This document shows positions 9,569 through 17,787 of a DNA stretch of 47,626 nt, in pieces; within the stretch, counting starts at the first letter, position 1; every line of letters starts with the position of its first letter. The notes beneath the pieces were generated by a model. It was not told where the DNA came from. It worked only from the letters and a program-made list of their open reading frames with translations, and made no database searches. The DNA is from Cyanobacteria bacterium M_surface_10_m2_119 (GTDB taxonomy: Bacteria > Cyanobacteriota > Cyanobacteriia > PCC-6307 > Cyanobiaceae): the NCBI GenBank assembly GCA_016882525.1, contig VGPU01000016.1, forward strand, positions 1 through 47,626. The letters are read 5' to 3'. A program made the position numbers and the translations under genes.

Positions 9569-11242
9569 ATGACCTCCGCCACCTTCCCCGCCAGCGAGCC
9601 CAAGCCCTCCTGGACCCGCTACTTCAGTTTCAACACCGACGCCAAGGTGATTGGAATCCAGTACATCGTGCTGGCCTTCTTTTATTTTCTGATCGGTGGC
9701 CTGCTGGCCATGATCATCCGCGGTGAGCTGATCACGCCCGCCGCCGATCTGGTTGACCGTACGGTTTACAACGGCATCTACACTATGCATGGAACAATCA
9801 TGTTGTTCCTGTTCATCTTTCCGGTTCTTAACGGTCTCAACAATCTGTTGATTCCCACCATGATCGGTGCGCCGGATATGGCCTTTCCTCGCTTGAATGC
9901 GGTGGCCTTCTGGCTGGTTCCGATCTTCGGTACTCTCCTGATCGCCAGCTTTTTTGTGCCCGGTGGGCCCGCTTATTCCGGTTGGTGGTCCTATCCGCCG
10001 GTGAGCATCCAAAACCCTCTGGGCCATCTGGTGAGCGGCCAGGGCCTGTGGCTCACGGCAGTGGCGCTCTCCGGCGTGTCGTCGATCATGGGGGCGGTCA
10101 ACTTCGTGACCACGATCATTCGCATGCGTGCTCCTGGCATGGGCTGGTTCCGCATGCCGGTGTTCTGCTGGACGGCACTGGCGGCCCAAACTCTGCAGCT
10201 GATTGGCCTCCCGGCCCTCACGGGCGGAGCGGTGATGCTGCTGTTCGATCTTGTGGCCGGCACGTCGTTCTACAGGCCGGAAGGGGGTGGTGATCCAGTG
10301 CTTTATCAGCACTTTTTCTGGTTTTATTCGCATCCGGCGGTCTACGTGATCATCCTGCCGGTGTTCGGCATTTTTTCCGAACTCTTTCCGGTGTATGCCC
10401 GCAAGCCCCTGTTCGGCTACGTCTATGTGGCTCTGGCCTCTTTCATCATCGTGGGCCTGGGTTTGGTGGTTTGGGTTCACCACATGTTTCCCAGTGGAGT
10501 GGCCCAGTGGATGCGCAATCTCTTCATGGTCACCACCATGCTGATTTCAGTGCCCACCGGCGTGAAGGTGTTTGCCTGGCTTGGCACCCTCTGGCGCGGC
10601 AAATTGCGGCTCACAACACCGATGTTGTTCTGCCTCGGTGGGCTCTTCAACTTCGTGTTCGCCGGCATCACCGGCATCATGCTGGCCACCGTGCCTGTGG
10701 ATATTCATGTCAGCAATACTTATTTTGTTGTCGGCCACTTTCACTATGTGATCTACGGGGCGGCCGTGATGGGCGTTTTCGCGGCGATCTACCACTGGTT
10801 TCCAAAGTTCATCGGGCGCATGCCCTACGAGGGGCTTGGCAAACTCCACTTCCTGCTTACGTTTGTTGGGGCGAACCTCAACTTCCTGCCCATGCACCCC
10901 CTGGGCCTGATGGGAATGCCGCGTCGTGTGTCCTCCTACGACCCCGAATTTGCCTTCTGGAACGTGCTCGCCAGCCTGGGGGCCTTCCTGCTCGGGGTGT
11001 CGATCATTCCCTTCCTGCTCAACATGGTGAGCTCCTGGGTGCTGGGCCCCAGGGCAACCCACAATCCCTGGAATGCCATCGGTCTGGAGTGGCTTCTGCC
11101 CTCGCCCCCGGCCGAGGACAACTTCGGCGAGCACGTGCCCACCGTGATCTCCCGGCCCTATGGCTACGGCCTGGGCCAGCCCCTGGTGGAGAACCAGGAG
11201 GCGATTGAACGGGAGCTCAACCTTCAGGAGGCCCGGGCATGA
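9569..11242 (+). CDS. ctaD: heme-copper oxidase subunit I (ARTO, A2-type)
   Basis: A 557-residue subunit I with about twelve membrane helices. The low-spin heme ligands are His74 (TMHGT) and His392 of the HFH pair, and the high-spin ligand is His390. CuB ligands are His255, His304 and His305, with Tyr259 positioned for the His-Tyr crosslink. The loop reads Y253-S-H-P-A-V-Y259: the Glu of the usual HPEVY is Ala257, and the preceding Tyr-Ser is the known mark of A2-type oxidases, which use Tyr/Ser in the D-channel. The K-channel Lys is present (TGVKVF, Lys333). Together with the CuA-less subunit II this defines a probable quinol oxidase. The 3' end overlaps subunit III by four bases. Several internal patches are less GC-rich than the flanks. 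Confidence 0.95.
   Translation: MTSATFPASEPKPSWTRYFSFNTDAKVIGIQYIVLAFFYFLIGGLLAMIIRGELITPAADLVDRTVYNGIYTMHGTIMLFLFIFPVLNGLNNLLIPTMIGAPDMAFPRLNAVAFWLVPIFGTLLIASFFVPGGPAYSGWWSYPPVSIQNPLGHLVSGQGLWLTAVALSGVSSIMGAVNFVTTIIRMRAPGMGWFRMPVFCWTALAAQTLQLIGLPALTGGAVMLLFDLVAGTSFYRPEGGGDPVLYQHFFWFYSHPAVYVIILPVFGIFSELFPVYARKPLFGYVYVALASFIIVGLGLVVWVHHMFPSGVAQWMRNLFMVTTMLISVPTGVKVFAWLGTLWRGKLRLTTPMLFCLGGLFNFVFAGITGIMLATVPVDIHVSNTYFVVGHFHYVIYGAAVMGVFAAIYHWFPKFIGRMPYEGLGKLHFLLTFVGANLNFLPMHPLGLMGMPRRVSSYDPEFAFWNVLASLGAFLLGVSIIPFLLNMVSSWVLGPRATHNPWNAIGLEWLLPSPPAEDNFGEHVPTVISRPYGYGLGQPLVENQEAIERELNLQEARA
11226..11231 (+). promoter_or_regulatory. ribosome binding site of oxidase subunit III
   Basis: AGGAGG ends seven bases before ATG 11239, within the end of subunit I, and supports translational coupling of the two subunits. 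Confidence 0.6.
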
Positions 11243-11847
11243 CCAGCACCACTCCCCCCAGCGGCTCGCTCGCTCCCCACGGCGAAGGTGGAGAGGGGCA
11301 TGCCAACCACAGCCTCACCGGCTTCGTCATCTTCCTGTGCTCCGAGAGCGTCATCTTCCTGGCGTTCTTCAGTGGCTTTGCCGTGCTGAAGACCTCAGCC
11401 CTCAACTGGTTGCCCGCCGGTGTGGAGGGTCTGGAATGGCGCATGCCGCTGATCAACACGATTGTCCTGGTGTCGAGTTCCGGCACGATCTGGCTGGCGG
11501 AGGTTCTCAAGGCCCAAGGCCGTCTCTGGGGTTTCCGGGCCCTCTGGCTGCTCACCATGGCCCTGGGGGCCTATTTCCTCTATGGCCAGGCCGTGGAGTG
11601 GAGCGGTCTTGCGTTCGGGTTCACCTCAGGCACCTTCGGCGGCACCTTCTATCTGCTCACCGGTTTTCACGGTCTGCATGTGGCGACCGGTGTGCTGCTG
11701 ATGGCCCTGATGCTTGTGAAATCCTTTCTTTCCGGTAACTACGACGGGGGTGAAGAGGGCGTCCAGGCCACATCCCTGTTCTGGCACTTTGTGGATGTGA
11801 TCTGGATCATCTTGTTTGTGCTCATCTACGTGTGGCAACGTCATTGA
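11239..11847 (+). CDS. ctaE: heme-copper oxidase subunit III
   Basis: A 202-residue, five-helix subunit III, short like other cyanobacterial and quinol-oxidase versions. It keeps the helix motif FLCSESVIFLAFF with the conserved Glu, the TGFHGLHVATG loop and the C-terminal LFWHFVDVIWIILF helix. It should cap subunit I and stabilise turnover. ATG overlaps the subunit I stop (ATGA) and has a good Shine-Dalgarno. The next gene, a GMC flavoprotein, begins ten bases after the stop, so transcription very likely continues. Confidence 0.94.
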   Translation: MTSTTPPSGSLAPHGEGGEGHANHSLTGFVIFLCSESVIFLAFFSGFAVLKTSALNWLPAGVEGLEWRMPLINTIVLVSSSGTIWLAEVLKAQGRLWGFRALWLLTMALGAYFLYGQAVEWSGLAFGFTSGTFGGTFYLLTGFHGLHVATGVLLMALMLVKSFLSGNYDGGEEGVQATSLFWHFVDVIWIILFVLIYVWQRH

Positions 11848-11851
11848 GGAG
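11846..11851 (+). promoter_or_regulatory. ribosome binding site deciding the start of the first GMC gene
   Basis: GAGGAG lies six bases before ATG 11858. The frame is open 14 codons further upstream, but this site and the immediately following Rossmann motif favour ATG 11858. Confidence 0.55.
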
Positions 11852-11857
11852 CCGCCC

Positions 11858-13375
11858 ATGATCATCGACGACCGCCATTACGACGTGATCATCATCGGCA
11901 GCGGCGCTGCCGGTGGCACGATCGCCGCTGCCCTTTCTGAGGCGGGCCATGCCGTGCTCCTGCTCGAGCGCGGTGGCAGCATGCCCCTGGCCGACCAGAA
12001 CCTGGCTGGCGTGGAGCTGTTCCGCAAGGACCGCTACCACCCCAACGAGCGCTGGTTCGGCACCGATGGCGATCCCTTCGCGCCGCAGACGATCTACGCC
12101 TTCGGCGGCAACACCAAGATCTGGGGGGGGGTGCTCGAGCGCATGCGCGAGCGGGAGTTCGCCGGCCTGCCGCTGCAGGAGCGCCAGGCGCCGGCCTGGG
12201 GACTGAGCTACGCCGACATGGAGCCCTGGTATGCCGAGGCTGAACGCCTCTACCGGGTGCATGGTCAGCGCGGCAGCGATCCCACCGAGCCCCAAGGCAC
12301 CGCTCCCTTCGGCTTTGCCCCCAAGCCGGTGGAGCCGTTTCTGTCGGCCCTGGCGGACGACCTCCAGCGCCATGGTGTGCACCCCTATCGCCTGCCCCTG
12401 AGCTGGTCGGAGTCCAGCCGTGATCCCAGTGGTGATGCGGAGCTGTTCGGGGTGGAGCCGGCCCGGCAGCGGGTCGAGGTGGTGGTGCGCGGCGGCGCGG
12501 CGGTGCAGCGCCTGCACGTGAATCCCTCGGGCAGCGAGGTGCGCGGGGTGGAGGCCCTGATCGATGGCCAGAGTTGGCTGTTCAGCGGCCACCAGGTGGT
12601 GCTGGCGGCTGGAGCGATCAACACCCCGGCGATCCTGCTGCGTTCCGGCAGTGATCACCACCCCCGCGGTCTGGCCAATGGCTCCGACCAGGTGGGCCGC
12701 AACCTGATGAAGCTTCAGCTCACGTCGATCCTGCAGCTCGCCAGCGAGCCCAACGACGGCCGCTATGGCCGTGGGTTCGGGGTCAACGACTATCTCTGGG
12801 GAGACCAGAACGTGTCATTCCCGCTCGGTTCGATTCAGAGTGGCGGTGGCGTGTTGCAGGACGCCCTGTTTGCCGAATCGCCGCCGGTGCTCTCGCTGGT
12901 GACCAAGCTGCTGCCCGACTTCGGACTGGAGCAACTGGCTTCCCGTTCCATCACCTGGTGGGCGATGAGCCCCGTGCTGCCGGATCCACACAACCGCGTC
13001 AGCCTGCGCAATGACCACATCCAAGTGAACTATCGGGTGAACAACTTTGAGGCCCACGACCGGCTCGTGTATCGCTGGATCGATACCCTCAAGGCCGTGG
13101 AGGCCGATCCCCTCACCCGGGTGGTGCGTGGCGCCCCCACCCATCCCCGGGGCGAGGCGCCGCTCTCCGCCATCGGCTATGCCTGTGGCACCTGTCGCAT
13201 GGGCGAGAACCCAGCCTCCTCGGTGGCGAATCTCCAGGGTCGCACCCATGAGGTTGCCAATCTCACCATCGCCGATGCCAGCCTCCTGCCGGCCTGCCCG
13301 GCCATGGGTTTCGGCCTCACGGTGATCGCCAACGCCCTGCGGATCGTCGAGGGCCTGTCCAGCGTGCTCCGATGA
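11858..13375 (+). CDS. GMC-family FAD flavoprotein with altered active site
   Basis: A 505-residue glucose-methanol-choline family protein. The N-terminal Rossmann fold is intact (IIIGSGAAGGTIA, residues 11-23), as is the FAD-domain FGGNTKIWGGVLERMR. GMC enzymes normally use His three residues before the GTCRMG motif; here that residue is Tyr441 (YACGTCRMG). The second catalytic His/Asn, in the usual GxNPxLT, is Gly484 (AMGFGLT). The Cys-rich segment present in the second GMC protein is absent. It may therefore bind FAD without ordinary alcohol oxidation, use another chemistry, or act as a partner of the second GMC protein. No signal peptide is seen. The stop overlaps the glucosidase start by four bases. 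Frame is kept across a run of nine G near 12123. Confidence 0.88.
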   Translation: MIIDDRHYDVIIIGSGAAGGTIAAALSEAGHAVLLLERGGSMPLADQNLAGVELFRKDRYHPNERWFGTDGDPFAPQTIYAFGGNTKIWGGVLERMREREFAGLPLQERQAPAWGLSYADMEPWYAEAERLYRVHGQRGSDPTEPQGTAPFGFAPKPVEPFLSALADDLQRHGVHPYRLPLSWSESSRDPSGDAELFGVEPARQRVEVVVRGGAAVQRLHVNPSGSEVRGVEALIDGQSWLFSGHQVVLAAGAINTPAILLRSGSDHHPRGLANGSDQVGRNLMKLQLTSILQLASEPNDGRYGRGFGVNDYLWGDQNVSFPLGSIQSGGGVLQDALFAESPPVLSLVTKLLPDFGLEQLASRSITWWAMSPVLPDPHNRVSLRNDHIQVNYRVNNFEAHDRLVYRWIDTLKAVEADPLTRVVRGAPTHPRGEAPLSAIGYACGTCRMGENPASSVANLQGRTHEVANLTIADASLLPACPAMGFGLTVIANALRIVEGLSSVLR

Positions 13376-16062
13376 CGGTATCCCTTCCCTCCGAGGCCAA
13401 GCGGATTGCCGAGCGTGACTCCGGTCATGCCCCCTGGAGCCTGTGGGGCAGCTACCTGCCCGATCGCCAGTGGGGCACCGTCCGCGAGGACTATTCCGCC
13501 GATGGCGATGCCTGGCGCTCCTTCCCACACGATCACGCCCGCTCACGCGTCTATCGCTGGGGTGAAGACGGTCTGCTGGGCATCTGCGATGAGCAGTGCC
13601 GGCTGTGTTTTTCCCTGGCCCTGTGGAACGGCCAGGATCCCATCCTCAAGGAGCGCCCCTTTGGCCTGAGCAACCCTGAGGGGAACCACGGCGAAGACCT
13701 CAAGGACTACTACTTCCACATCGCCAACACCCCTACCCACAGCTTCATGCGTGGGCTGTACAAATATCCCCAGGCTCGCTTCCCCTATGAGCAGCTGGTG
13801 GCGGAGAATGGCCGCCGCGACCGCACCCAGCCGGAATACGAGCTGGTGGATACGGGCATCTTCGATGAGGGCCGTTACTTCGATGTGTTCATCGAGTACG
13901 CCAAGGCCTCACCCACCGACCTGCTGATCCGCATCCGGGCGATCAACCGCGGTCCCGACGCGGCGCCGCTCAGCCTGCTGCCCACGCTCTGGCTGCGCAA
14001 CACCTGGGCCTGGGGCTATCCCGATCAGATCCGACAACCGTTGCGGCTCGACGGGAATCGGCTGATCACGCCCACCCTCCCATCCCTCGACTCCTATGAG
14101 CTGCTGCTCAAGGGATCGGCCCAGTGGCTGTTCACCGACAACGAGACCAACGATGAGCGTCTCTACGGCCAGCCCAACACCGCCCCCTTTCAGAAGGACG
14201 GCTTCCACCGCTTCCTCATCGAGGGGGAGCAGGGTGCCGTCAACCCTGGTGGTGAGGGCACCAAGGCTGCGCCGCTGCTGCAGCACACCCTGAAGCCGGG
14301 CGAGACCTGGACGGTGGAGCTGCGTTTGCGGGCGCTGGTGCCGCACGACCCTGCCGACACACCCGAGGACGATGATCCACTGCCGTTCGGCGATGCCTTC
14401 AACGCCTTGTTCGAGGCCCGCGAGCACGAATGGCAGGCCTACATGGAACACCGCTTGCCGGGACTGACGCCCGACGACCGGCTCATCCACAGCAGTGCCC
14501 TGGCCGGGCTGCTGTGGTGCAAGAAGTATTACGGCTGGAGCGTGGTGCGCTGGCTGGATGGTGATCCCACCCATCCGGCGCCACCGCCGGAGCGCATGCA
14601 CTCGGAGACGGCTCCGTGGCGTCGTCTGCATGCCGACGACATCATCGCCATGCCGGATGCCTGGGAGTACCCCTACTTCTGCCAGTGGGACCTGATGTTC
14701 CACGCCGTGTCGTTTGCCATCGTCGATCCGGCCACGGCCAAGCAGCAGTCGATGCTGCTGCGCTCGCCCCATTACACGGCTCCCAACGCCCAGACGCCGG
14801 CGTACGAGTGGGCCCTGTCGGATCCCAACCCACCAATCGGGGCCTGGGCCGTGATGCGGATCTTCCAGATCGAGCGCAAGCAGGCCGAGGGCACGGCCGA
14901 CTTCGCCTACCTGCGGGAAGCGCTGCGCAAGCTGCTCCTCGAGTACGGCTGGTGGGCCAACCGCAACGATCGCTCGGGCGACAACATCTTTGAAGGGGGC
15001 TTCCTCGGCCTTGACAACATCGCCGTGTTTGACCGGCGATTTCCACTCTCCGATGGAAGTCACATTCTGCAATGCGATGGCACTGCATGGATGGCTTCGC
15101 TGAGCCTGAACCTGCTCAACATAGCGGTAGAGCTCAGTCGTGATGAGCCTGAGTATGCCGATATCTGCGAGCGCTTTGTTTACGACTTCTTGGTGCTGAC
15201 TTTTGCGCTCAATGTTCCGGCGCAACGTGAGTACATAAACTGGAATGAAGAGGATGGTTTTTACTATGACGTGATCAAGCGGCCCGATGGCAGCACCGAT
15301 TATCTCCGCACCCGCTCCGTTTCCGGTTTGATTCCACTGCTGGCCGTTGCCAGTTTTGATGTGCAGACCGTTGAGCGCCTGCCGATGTTGGATGTGCTCA
15401 AGAGTGGCTCCTGGCTGATTCACGAGCGCACCTCACCCACCTGGCTGGAGGCCAACATGGGGCGCTGGCATAACGATCGCCTCTTGCTTGCCCTGGTGCC
15501 GGAGGACCGCCTGCGGCGGATCTGTCAACGCCTGTTCGACGAGGATGAATTCCTGTCGCCCTACGGCATTCGGGCCCTCTCCAAGGTGTATGAGGACCAT
15601 CCCTATCGCTACACGGCGGGCTCCGACAGCGAGGAGCTGCGCTATAGCCCTGCGGATAGCCCGGTCGCGATGTTCGGTGGCAATTCAAACTGGCGTGGGC
15701 CTGTTTGGATGCCGATCAACTTCCTCCTGATTGAGTCGTTGCAGAAGTTTGCCCATTTTTATGGCGACAGCTTCAAGGTGGAGTTTCCCACCCGTTCCGG
15801 CAACTGGATCAATCTCTGGGACGCTTCGCTGCAGCTTCAGAAGCGCCTTGTGGGTATCTTCCGCCGCGATGCCATGGGACGGCGTGCATTCAACGGCGAT
15901 GTTGACCTGTTCCAGAATGATCCCCACTGGCGGGATCTGCTCCTGTTTAACGAATATTTTCATGGTGACAACGGCCGCGGTGTCGGTGCCTCTCACCAGA
16001 CCGGCTGGAGTGCCGTGGTGGCCAAGATGATCAATCAGCTGCATCGTTATCCCAGCGGTTGA
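13372..16062 (+). CDS. GH63/MGH1-like glucosidase
   Basis: An 896-residue cytoplasmic protein without signal peptide. The N-terminal 400 residues form a beta-rich domain. The C-terminal half is an (alpha/alpha)6 catalytic region with EYPYFCQWDLMFHAVSFAI, GGFLGLDNIAVFDR, TAWMASLSLNLL and GGNSNWRGPVWMPINFLL, which match GH63/MGH1-type glucosidases. The family hydrolyses alpha-glucosides; members act on glycan glucose, glucosylglycerate or mannosylglycerate. A compatible-solute glucoside is a reasonable cyanobacterial substrate, but the sequence does not prove it. Joined to the first GMC gene by ATGA; the second GMC gene starts 54 bases downstream. The 15040-15300 part is visibly less GC-rich than its surroundings. 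Confidence 0.85.
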   Translation: MTVSLPSEAKRIAERDSGHAPWSLWGSYLPDRQWGTVREDYSADGDAWRSFPHDHARSRVYRWGEDGLLGICDEQCRLCFSLALWNGQDPILKERPFGLSNPEGNHGEDLKDYYFHIANTPTHSFMRGLYKYPQARFPYEQLVAENGRRDRTQPEYELVDTGIFDEGRYFDVFIEYAKASPTDLLIRIRAINRGPDAAPLSLLPTLWLRNTWAWGYPDQIRQPLRLDGNRLITPTLPSLDSYELLLKGSAQWLFTDNETNDERLYGQPNTAPFQKDGFHRFLIEGEQGAVNPGGEGTKAAPLLQHTLKPGETWTVELRLRALVPHDPADTPEDDDPLPFGDAFNALFEAREHEWQAYMEHRLPGLTPDDRLIHSSALAGLLWCKKYYGWSVVRWLDGDPTHPAPPPERMHSETAPWRRLHADDIIAMPDAWEYPYFCQWDLMFHAVSFAIVDPATAKQQSMLLRSPHYTAPNAQTPAYEWALSDPNPPIGAWAVMRIFQIERKQAEGTADFAYLREALRKLLLEYGWWANRNDRSGDNIFEGGFLGLDNIAVFDRRFPLSDGSHILQCDGTAWMASLSLNLLNIAVELSRDEPEYADICERFVYDFLVLTFALNVPAQREYINWNEEDGFYYDVIKRPDGSTDYLRTRSVSGLIPLLAVASFDVQTVERLPMLDVLKSGSWLIHERTSPTWLEANMGRWHNDRLLLALVPEDRLRRICQRLFDEDEFLSPYGIRALSKVYEDHPYRYTAGSDSEELRYSPADSPVAMFGGNSNWRGPVWMPINFLLIESLQKFAHFYGDSFKVEFPTRSGNWINLWDASLQLQKRLVGIFRRDAMGRRAFNGDVDLFQNDPHWRDLLLFNEYFHGDNGRGVGASHQTGWSAVVAKMINQLHRYPSG

Positions 16063-16116
16063 CGTTCACCCCAGAACGTCGAGCGGCGATCACGACTTCT
16101 CTTCGCTCCCCCACCG

Positions 16117-17751
16117 ATGGCCCTGGTGTCCTCTCAGGATCTGCTCACCGGCATCCACTGTTCGCCGTTGCCCGTGGCCGGCCAGCAGCACGTGGCCGAC
16201 GGCGCTCATTTCGATGTGGTGATCATCGGCAGTGGCGCCGGTGGCGGCACCCTGGCCCGCACCCTGGCGCCCACCGGCCTGAAGATCCTGGTGCTGGAGC
16301 GGGGCGACTGGCTGCCCCAGGAGCCCCAGAACTGGGATGCGGAGGAGGTGTTCCAGAAGAACCGCTACGTGTCGAAGGACACGTGGTACGACAAGCACGG
16401 CAAGCCCTTCCAGCCTGGCAGCCATTACTTCGTGGGCGGGGCCACCAAGATGTATGGCGCCGCCCACTTCCGGCTGCGCCAGCAGGATTTCGAGGAGCTG
16501 GTGCACTTTGACGGCATTTCGCCGGCCTGGCCCCTGCGCTACAGCGACTTCGAGCCCTGGTATCAGCGGGCCGAGGAGATGTATCACGTGCATGGCCTGC
16601 GCGGTGAGGACCCCACCGAGCCCCCGTGCAGCGGCCCCTATCCCCATCATCCGATTGCCCACGAGCCCCGCATCCAGAAACTGGTGGATGACCTGCGGGC
16701 TGCCGGGCTGCATCCCTCCCATGCCCCCTGTGGCGTGATGCTGGATGAAGCGAACCTGGCCTTCAGCCGCTGCCGCAAGTGCAACTGCTGTGACGGCTTT
16801 CCCTGCCTGGTGCACGCCAAGAGCGATGCCGATGTGCTGGGGATGCGGCCGGCCCTCGCCAGCAGCAACGTGTCACTGCTCACCCGTGCCGAGGTGCGCC
16901 GCCTCGTCACCGACGCCAGTGGCCGGAGTGTGACGGCTGTGGAGCTGCAGCGCGGTGGTGAACCCCTGCGGGTGAGCGGCGATGTGGTGGTGGTGAGCTG
17001 CGGTGCGGCCAACAGCGCCCGGCTGTTGTTGATGTCAGCCAGCGATCAGCATCCCCGGGGCCTGGCCAATGGCTCTGACCAGGTGGGCCGGAACTACATG
17101 TTCCACAACAGCAAGGCGATGGTGGCCCTGGCCCATGAGCCCAACACCACCGTGTTTCAGAAAACCATCACGATCAACGACTGGTATCTGGGGGATGCCG
17201 AGTTCGATTACCCGATGGGCAACATCCAGATGACCGGCAAGACCAACGGCCAGATCATGAAGGGCTATGCGCCCTTGGAAACCTTCCTGATGCCCGGTTG
17301 GTCGATGGACAAGATCGCCGAGCATGCCCTGGATTTCTGGATCTCCTCCGAAGATCTGCCGGATCCCGACAACCGGGTGACGATCGACGGCCAGGGGCAT
17401 ATTCACCTGAGCTACACCCCCAACAACCAGACCGCTGCTCAGCGCTTGTATGGACGCCTCACCGGCATGCTCGACCGTCTCTACCTGCGCAACCACCTGG
17501 TGGAGCGGCAGATCTACATCAAGAGCATGATGAGCATTGCGGCGGTGGGTCACCAGGCCGGCACCTGCCGCTTCGGCACCGATCCGGCCACCTCGGTGCT
17601 CGATCTCCACTGCAAGGCCCACGAGCTCGACAACCTCTACGTGGTGGATACGAGCTTCATGCCCACCATCGGTGCGGTGAATCCCTCGCTCACCGCCATC
17701 GCCAATGCGTTGCGGGTGGGCGAGCATCTGCGCGAACGGCTGCGCGCCTGA
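16117..17751 (+). CDS. GMC-family oxidoreductase with Cys-rich cluster
   Basis: A 544-residue GMC flavoprotein. After about 30 extra N-terminal residues comes the Rossmann motif VVIIGSGAGGGTLA (residues 34-47), then VGGATKMYGAAHFR. A dense Cys group, C219-RK-C222-N-C224-C225-DGFP-C230 followed by AKSDAD, resembles the segment that binds a [3Fe-4S] cluster in FAD-dependent glucose dehydrogenase catalytic subunits. The catalytic pair is intact: His479 in HQAGTCRFG and Asn522 in GAVNPSLT. It is therefore probably an active dehydrogenase that passes electrons on rather than to O2. It shares RGLANGSDQVGRN with the first GMC protein, so the two are paralogues. The chloride transporter gene begins 36 bases downstream. 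Confidence 0.9.
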   Translation: MALVSSQDLLTGIHCSPLPVAGQQHVADGAHFDVVIIGSGAGGGTLARTLAPTGLKILVLERGDWLPQEPQNWDAEEVFQKNRYVSKDTWYDKHGKPFQPGSHYFVGGATKMYGAAHFRLRQQDFEELVHFDGISPAWPLRYSDFEPWYQRAEEMYHVHGLRGEDPTEPPCSGPYPHHPIAHEPRIQKLVDDLRAAGLHPSHAPCGVMLDEANLAFSRCRKCNCCDGFPCLVHAKSDADVLGMRPALASSNVSLLTRAEVRRLVTDASGRSVTAVELQRGGEPLRVSGDVVVVSCGAANSARLLLMSASDQHPRGLANGSDQVGRNYMFHNSKAMVALAHEPNTTVFQKTITINDWYLGDAEFDYPMGNIQMTGKTNGQIMKGYAPLETFLMPGWSMDKIAEHALDFWISSEDLPDPDNRVTIDGQGHIHLSYTPNNQTAAQRLYGRLTGMLDRLYLRNHLVERQIYIKSMMSIAAVGHQAGTCRFGTDPATSVLDLHCKAHELDNLYVVDTSFMPTIGAVNPSLTAIANALRVGEHLRERLRA

Positions 17752-17787
17752 ACAAACTCCCCCTACTGGTCCCGCGAGTGCCGCCCG

